From Bacteroidota bacterium (GTDB lineage: Bacteria > Bacteroidota > Ignavibacteria > UBA10030 > UBA8401), in NCBI GenBank assembly GCA_030824295.1, contig JAVBYA010000431.1, forward strand, positions 1-10,123: DNA of 10,123 bases. The letters run 5' to 3'. Made by a program: the position numbers and the translations under genes. This document shows, one piece after another, positions 6,109 through 10,123 of the stretch. Below the pieces are notes generated by a model. The model worked only from the letters and a program-made list of their open reading frames with translations. It was not told the DNA's origin and ran no database searches. The stretch's first letter is position 1; every line of letters starts with the position of its first letter.

Positions 6109-6915
6109 ATGACTGCCAACTCACATACGATTATACCGGATAACGAGAGTCACTGCGTGTGGATGGATGCAGGGCTGGTGAACTACAAGCTCTGCACCTG
6201 CCGCTACGAGTGCGAATCGTGTCCGTTCGACAGCGTGATGCGTGAACAGCATCAGACATTCGCGGAACGCGCGGCGAAGCAGTCCGGAGCTTACACTCCG
6301 GAACTGCCCCCCGCCGGCGCGTATGAGGCACCGCCGCAGGAGGATGCCGTCAGCCGTCTGCTCGCACCGTTCCGCTCGCTGTCGTTCCCGAAGGACAGAC
6401 GATATTTTTCAGATCATACCTGGATGCGTTCCTCCCCCGATGGCACGGTCACCGTGGGAGTGGACGCGTTCCTGGCACAGCTCATCTACCCGGTCGCCGG
6501 TATCGCGACCATCAATCCCCCGTCGCATATCGGCCGCGGTGAACCGTTCGCATGGATCATCCGGGACTCGGGCACCTTCGCCGTCCGGTACAACGAACAC
6601 GGGGTCGCTTCCCGCGTCAATACCCGCCTTATGGAACATCCTTCCCTCCTCACCGCCGATCCGTACGGCGAAGGATGGCTGATGACCATCACCGGCACAC
6701 CGTACACCGATGGAAGTTCAGCCGGCTTCACCCCCGAACAATACGCCGCATTCATCCGCAGTGAGACCGACCAGCTGGAAACGGAACTCCGCCGGAACAA
6801 ACGCTCGATCGGCACAACCATGTTCGACGGGGGGGTCCGCATCGATGATATAGAGAAATTCATCGGTGAAAAGCGCTATACGAAGATCCTTTCCAGACTG
6901 CTTCGTCCGCATTGA
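6109..6915 (+). CDS. GcvH-like protein with N-terminal Cys cluster, lipoyl lysine replaced
   Basis: A 268-residue soluble protein, paralogous to the H-like protein at 3425. Residues 16-38 hold a five-cysteine cluster, C16-X12-C29-X-C31-X3-C35-X2-C38, in the context 'CVWMDAGLVNYKLCTCRYEC'. This suits a metal or Fe-S site and resembles N-terminal segments I recall from other anaerobe H-like proteins. Residues about 97-195 are the H-like domain: HTW at 103-105, VTVGVDAFLAQ at 114-124, GEP at 144-146, NTRLMEHPSLL at 171-181. Aligned without gaps from GEP, the lipoylated lysine position is S154, so this copy should not be lipoylated. The C-terminal extension shares the DGG motif with its paralogue. 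It lies 29 bases after the HybB-like gene with only a weak ribosome-binding site (GGTGA). It may be a structural or regulatory partner of the lipoylated paralogue. Confidence 0.85.
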   Translation: MTANSHTIIPDNESHCVWMDAGLVNYKLCTCRYECESCPFDSVMREQHQTFAERAAKQSGAYTPELPPAGAYEAPPQEDAVSRLLAPFRSLSFPKDRRYFSDHTWMRSSPDGTVTVGVDAFLAQLIYPVAGIATINPPSHIGRGEPFAWIIRDSGTFAVRYNEHGVASRVNTRLMEHPSLLTADPYGEGWLMTITGTPYTDGSSAGFTPEQYAAFIRSETDQLETELRRNKRSIGTTMFDGGVRIDDIEKFIGEKRYTKILSRLLRPH

Positions 6916-6924
6916 CCCTATTTA

Positions 6925-6947
6925 GATATTGCTGTTCTCGCAATATC
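6925..6947. promoter_or_regulatory. Perfect dyad GATATTGC-N7-GCAATATC
   Basis: Two perfect 8-bp arms (6925-6932 and 6940-6947) flank a 7-base spacer, ten bases after the stop of the second H-like gene. A T6 run lies at 6956-6961, but eight bases separate it from the stem and the stem is AT-rich, so a strong intrinsic terminator is unlikely. A regulator-binding site or a weak attenuator before the kinase gene fits better. Confidence 0.45.
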
Positions 6948-6981
6948 ACGGTACCTTTTTTCAGTTCCTCACCCACAGTCA

Positions 6982-7003
6982 TTGAAAGTGTTGACACTTT
7001 CAA
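6982..7003. promoter_or_regulatory. Perfect dyad just upstream of the kinase start
   Basis: TTGAAAGTG (6982-6990) and CACTTTCAA (6995-7003) are perfect 9-bp reverse complements around the loop TTGA. The dyad ends seven bases before ATG 7011, covering the position where a ribosome-binding site would be expected; none is visible. It may be an operator or an RNA hairpin limiting translation of the kinase. Confidence 0.5.
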
Positions 7004-7010
7004 CAGTCGT

Positions 7011-8603
7011 ATGAAATACACACGCCTACTGGTGTACCGTCTGCTCGCGGGCATCTTCGTGGTAACGGTCGTCGGGATCGGTCTGCTGACCTTCCTGATC
7101 GTCAACATCCAGACAGAACGCTACACGAAGCTCTCCACCGCCACCGCCCAACGCCTGAGTGATATCGTCAAGCGCTCCACCCAGCATAGCATGCTCCTCA
7201 ACCGGCGTGAGGATATCTACCGCATCATCAAGACCATCGGCACGGAACCCGGCATCGAAGCGATCCGCATCTACAACAAGAAAGGGGAGATCTCCTTCTC
7301 CACGGCGGACAATGAAGTGAATGCCGTTGTGGATATGGATGCTGAAGCCTGCGTCGGCTGCCATCTCTCCGGTCAAAGCTCCGTCGTCACTGCCTCCAAC
7401 CAGGAACTTGTCCGCACCTACACCAATCCCGCCGGTCACAACGTTATCGGCGTCATCACTCCCATCAAGAACCAGCCGGGATGTTCCGGCGCGGATTGTC
7501 ACGTCCACCCGGAGGAACAGACCATCCTCGGTGTGCTGGATGTGATGATACCGCTCACGGAGACCGAACAGTTCATCGACGACCTGCGTAAAACACAATA
7601 TGCAGGCGGCGTCGCACTGCTCCTCGTTCTCACCGGATTCTGCGGTGTGTTCCTCTGGAGGACCGTCAATATCCCCGTTCAGCGGCTCACCGAAGGGACC
7701 ATCGCCGTGATGAACGGCGATCTCGATCATACCATCGGCGTGCAGACGAAGGATGAGATCGGTTTCCTGACGAACTCCTTCAATCATATGACCCACACGC
7801 TCAAGCGCACACAAGAGGAACTGCAGCTGCTCAATCAGACGCTGGAGGAACGTGTGCAGAAGAAGACGGAGGAACTCGGCCGCGCTCAGCGCAATCTCAT
7901 CCAGGTGGAGAAGATGGTCTCGCTCGGCACGCTTGCCGCAACGGTGGCACACGAACTGAACAATCCGCTCGAAGGGATCCTCACCTATGCCAAACTGATC
8001 CGGAAACGGATGAACGCCGCACCGGCGATGACGGACGAGCAGAAGGCGGAGATCGTGGAGGAACTGACGATGATCGCGAACGAGACCTCCCGCTGCGGGA
8101 ATATCGTCAAGAACCTGCTCCTGTTCTCCCGCAAGAAGGTCGGCGAATTCAAAATGAACGACCTCCGCGCACTGGTGGAACAGAGCGCCAAACTGGTCGA
8201 GCACCATCTGAAGATGCACAACATCTCCCGCACGATGGACCTGGGCGATGATGTTCCGGAAGTGGTCTGCGACGGTGAACAGATCCAGCAGATGCTCCTG
8301 GCATTGCAGATCAATGCGGTCGAAGCGATGCAGAACGAAGGGACCCTCGCCATCACGCTCCGGCGAGTGTCGGAAGGGATGATCCGCCTGACGTTGTCCG
8401 ATACCGGTGTCGGCATCCGTCCGGAGGACCTGCCGCACATCTTCGAACCGTTCTACACGACGAAAAAAGAAGGGAAGGGGACCGGGCTCGGACTTGCGGT
8501 CGTCTACGGCATCGTGGACCGTCATCATGGTACCATCACCGTGGACTCCGCGCCGAACAAGGGGACGACATTCACCATCACGCTTCCCATTGATCGGGCA
8601 TAG
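7011..8603 (+). CDS. Membrane sensor histidine kinase with heme-c-type motifs
   Basis: A 530-residue two-component sensor kinase. Transmembrane helices at about 9-32 and 197-217 enclose a periplasmic sensor domain of some 160 residues. This domain carries C114-V-G-C117-H118, a canonical c-heme motif, and C158-X4-C163-H164, a looser one, suggesting covalent heme and redox or gas sensing. A HAMP domain (about 217-270) and coiled coil (about 263-300) lead to the HisKA helix with H314 (AHELNNP), then an HATPase domain: N435 in the N box, DTGVGI at 464-469, FEPFYTT at 478-484, GKGTGLGL at 489-496. All catalytic motifs are intact. ATG 7011 is preferred because it puts a short basic N-terminus before the first helix. 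An in-frame TTG at 6912 would add 33 residues with no homology signal and no ribosome-binding site. The likely partner is the sigma-54 regulator at 9280, separated by a repeat island. Confidence 0.9.
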   Translation: MKYTRLLVYRLLAGIFVVTVVGIGLLTFLIVNIQTERYTKLSTATAQRLSDIVKRSTQHSMLLNRREDIYRIIKTIGTEPGIEAIRIYNKKGEISFSTADNEVNAVVDMDAEACVGCHLSGQSSVVTASNQELVRTYTNPAGHNVIGVITPIKNQPGCSGADCHVHPEEQTILGVLDVMIPLTETEQFIDDLRKTQYAGGVALLLVLTGFCGVFLWRTVNIPVQRLTEGTIAVMNGDLDHTIGVQTKDEIGFLTNSFNHMTHTLKRTQEELQLLNQTLEERVQKKTEELGRAQRNLIQVEKMVSLGTLAATVAHELNNPLEGILTYAKLIRKRMNAAPAMTDEQKAEIVEELTMIANETSRCGNIVKNLLLFSRKKVGEFKMNDLRALVEQSAKLVEHHLKMHNISRTMDLGDDVPEVVCDGEQIQQMLLALQINAVEAMQNEGTLAITLRRVSEGMIRLTLSDTGVGIRPEDLPHIFEPFYTTKKEGKGTGLGLAVVYGIVDRHHGTITVDSAPNKGTTFTITLPIDRA

Positions 8604-8860
8604 CGTGAGTGATCAGTGATCAGCTCTCTGCGATCAGTTCTCAGTTATCAGCACACAGGCAGCATTGTCTGTTGTCGATAGTTCTTTGATACGTTGTCTC
8701 TGCATCGACTTGCGCGTTTGGAATTTGTAATTTGATAATTGCTTTCCTGCGCAGAGTCTCAGCGACTCCATAAATCTTGCAATCATGTAATCTTGCAATC
8801 TTGATAATTTTTATAGCTTTTGTTCTTCTTGCGCATTGTTTCAACTACTTAACTATTTTA
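8604..8860. repeat. Repeat island, first copy of a roughly 230-bp duplication
   Basis: The region starts with a TCAGCTN-type array (8616-8652), then TCGACTTGCGCGTTTGG (8705-8721), AATTTG/AATCTTG modules, CTCAGCGACTCCATAAATC (8758-8776), and the tract through TTATAGCTTTTGTTC to GCGCATTGT (8831-8839). Nearly the same order and sequence recur at 8867-9092. Gaps shift the offset between 232 and 245 bases, so the copies have diverged by small insertions and deletions. No terminator for the kinase gene is obvious. Confidence 0.8.
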
Positions 8861-8866
8861 ATCAAG

Positions 8867-9092
8867 AGCTATCAGCGTTCAGTTCTCAGCTATCAGTAAC
8901 CAGGCAAACATTGTAACATGTCAATTTCTCTTTGCGTCGACTTGCGCGTTTGGAATTTGAAATTTGTAATTTGATAATTGCATTCCTGCGCAGTGTCTCA
9001 GCGACTCCATAAATCTTGCAATCATGTAATCTTGCAATCTTGATAATTTTTATAGCTTTTGTTCTTCTTGCGCATTGTCTCAAATACTCAAC
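8867..9092. repeat. Second copy of the roughly 230-bp duplication
   Basis: It begins with a TCAGCTN-type array (8867-8898), then TCGACTTGCGCGTTTGG (8937-8953). From CTCAGCGACTCC (8998) to GCGCATTGTCTCAA (9070-9083) it is almost base-for-base the first copy. The two matching reverse-strand reading frames across these copies are products of the DNA repeat, not genes. Confidence 0.8.
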
Positions 9093-9240
9093 TACTCAAC
9101 GACTCTTTTAATCTTTCAATCCTGATAATTTTGATAATCTTGTAATCTGAAATTGTTCTTCGTGCGCCGTGTCTCAATTACTCAAATACTCAACGACTCC
9201 TTCACTCTTTCAATCTTGACAATTATTTCAACTTTTGACT
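9079..9240. repeat. CTCAACGA arrays and AATCTTG modules before the regulator gene
   Basis: Two arrays of three 8-bp units occur at 9079-9102 (CTCAAATA, CTCAACTA, CTCAACGA) and 9173-9196 (CTCAATTA, CTCAAATA, CTCAACGA), each introduced by GCGC(A/C)(T/G)TGT. AATC(T/C)TGATAATT-type modules fill 9109-9155 and 9201-9225. I see no sigma-70 or sigma-54 promoter that I would defend for the downstream gene. Confidence 0.7.
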
Positions 9241-9279
9241 TTTAACTTTCTTTAGTTTTCTCTTGCTCCCGAGGTTCCT

Positions 9280-10123
9280 ATGCCCGACACAAAACGTAAC
9301 AGTATCCTTATTGTAGACGACGAAACGATCGTGCGTGAATCCCTCACCAAGTGGTTCCGGCAGGACGGCTTCCGCGTGGAAGCTGCAGAGCATGCCAACG
9401 CTGCGCTCAAACTGATGGAAAAAGGCCCGTGGGACGTGGTCATACTGGACATCAAAATGCCCGGCATGAGCGGATTGGAGCTGCTGAAACGTCTCCGCGA
9501 GATCGACCGGAATGCACAGGTGATCATGGCCACCGCATTTGCCTCCGTGGAGAGTGCCGTTACGGCGCTCAAGGACGGCGCCTTCGATTATGTGACCAAA
9601 CCGATCGATCCGGACCATCTCTCGCATCTGGTCTCCAATGCCATCCAGCAGCGGAAACTGGAGGATGAGAACTCCATCCTCCGCGAACACATCTCCGAGA
9701 TGTCCGGTGCGAACGAGATCGTCGGGGAGAGCCCGCAGATCAAGCGCGTCATCGACCTTTCGCTCACCGTTGCCAAGACCGATACGACCGTCATGATCCG
9801 CGGCGAGAGCGGAACGGGGAAGGAACTCATCGCCCGGACCATCCATGCCAACAGCGAACGCCGCTATTTCCCCATCATCACCGTCAACTGCGGTGCGGTG
9901 GCGGAATCACTGCTCGAAAGCGAGCTGTTCGGTCATGAACGGGGAGCGTTCACCGGTGCACAATACCGGCGGAAAGGGAAGTTCGAGATGGCGGACGGCG
10001 GGACGATCTTTCTGGACGAGATCGGGACGGTGAGTCCCAAGATGCAGATCGAACTGCTGCGGGTGATCGAAACCAAGCAGTTCACGCGCGTCGGCGGGAA
10101 CGAGACGCTCTCCAGTGATTTCC
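9280..10123 (+). CDS. Sigma-54-dependent NtrC/AtoC-type response regulator (3' end outside window)
   Basis: The first 281 codons of a bacterial enhancer-binding protein are present and the frame is open to the window edge. Residues about 8-120 are a receiver domain with acidic pair D13/D14, phospho-acceptor D57 (VVILDIKMPG), T84 and K107. Residues from about 146 are the AAA+ sigma-54 activation domain: Walker A GESGTGKE at 175-182, GAFTGA at 222-227 (the loop that contacts sigma-54), and Walker B GGTIFLDEIG at 240-249. A C-terminal HTH domain should follow outside the window. GAGG at 9271-9274 sets the start at 9280. It is probably phosphorylated by the kinase ending at 8603 and is the natural candidate activator of the promoter at 3363. 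Adjacency supports that pairing but does not prove it. Confidence 0.93.
   Translation, partial: MPDTKRNSILIVDDETIVRESLTKWFRQDGFRVEAAEHANAALKLMEKGPWDVVILDIKMPGMSGLELLKRLREIDRNAQVIMATAFASVESAVTALKDGAFDYVTKPIDPDHLSHLVSNAIQQRKLEDENSILREHISEMSGANEIVGESPQIKRVIDLSLTVAKTDTTVMIRGESGTGKELIARTIHANSERRYFPIITVNCGAVAESLLESELFGHERGAFTGAQYRRKGKFEMADGGTIFLDEIGTVSPKMQIELLRVIETKQFTRVGGNETLSSDF

Noticed and set aside
6925..6961. Rho-independent terminator after the second H-like gene
   Set aside because: The stem has only three GC pairs in eight, and the T-run begins eight bases after it. Listed as a regulatory dyad instead.
6912..7010. TTG at 6912 as the kinase start, overlapping the upstream stop
   Set aside because: No ribosome-binding site, and the added 33 residues do not look like kinase sequence. 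ATG 7011 gives a normal basic N-terminus before the first membrane helix.
7026..8528. 500-codon reverse-strand frame opposite the histidine kinase
   Set aside because: Antisense shadow; the sense strand carries every kinase motif in order.
8641..9083. Two reverse-strand reading frames with nearly identical N-terminal protein sequences (8641-8844 and 8886-9083)
   Set aside because: Their identity follows from the duplicated DNA repeat. The composition is unlike the real genes, and no ribosome-binding site or homology was seen.
8867..9200. CRISPR-like array
   Set aside because: The repeats are 7-8 bp contiguous units or a single long duplication, with no regular unique spacers and no cas genes.

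Overview
The window looks like a piece of a chromosome from the Bacteroidota/Chlorobiota side of the FCB group, probably an Ignavibacteria- or Kapabacteria-like lineage. The main clue is the first gene: a secreted protein that ends in a type IX secretion (T9SS) sorting domain with the 'NYPNPFNP' signature and an 'LPVELTSF' linker typical of that group. The taxonomic call is inference; no rRNA or other marker gene is present. All supported genes lie on the + strand. By eye they are GC-richer than the gaps between them, which are AT-rich and full of short-period repeats.

Layout. 1-252: an imperfect 86-bp tandem duplication followed by other repeat modules. 508-2232: a secreted TIGR03790-like protein with a T9SS C-terminal domain, containing an in-frame copy of one of the intergenic repeats. 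2233-3221: about 1 kb without genes, packed with repeat modules. 3222-3424: a control region with a near-palindrome and a consensus sigma-54 (-24/-12) promoter at 3363-3377. 3425-6915: four closely packed genes: a membrane-anchored GcvH-like lipoyl protein, a HybA-like four-cluster ferredoxin, a HybB/NrfD-family 10-helix membrane subunit, and a second GcvH-like protein with an N-terminal cysteine cluster. 6916-7010: two perfect dyads. 7011-8603: a membrane histidine kinase with two heme-c-type motifs in its periplasmic domain. 8604-9279: repeat island with a roughly 230-bp duplication. 9280-10123: a sigma-54-dependent NtrC/AtoC-type response regulator, cut by the window end.

The most interesting reading is a self-contained redox module with its own regulatory circuit. 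A quinone-type membrane subunit and a ferredoxin are flanked by two GcvH-like proteins. The first keeps the lipoylation lysine (K102); in the second the aligned position is serine (S154). Hydrogenase large/small subunits, GcvP/GcvT and any molybdopterin subunit are absent from the window, so neither 'hydrogenase' nor 'glycine cleavage' explains the set. A kinase that may sense redox state through heme, together with the sigma-54 activator, could fire the sigma-54 promoter in front of the operon. The family assignments are well supported. The combined function, the electron donor or acceptor, and the regulatory wiring are inference.

The gene-free stretches hold at least five families of short-period (7-10 bp) repeats that recur in the same orientation and similar order. 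They contain no recognisable transposase, tRNA, rRNA or CRISPR structure.
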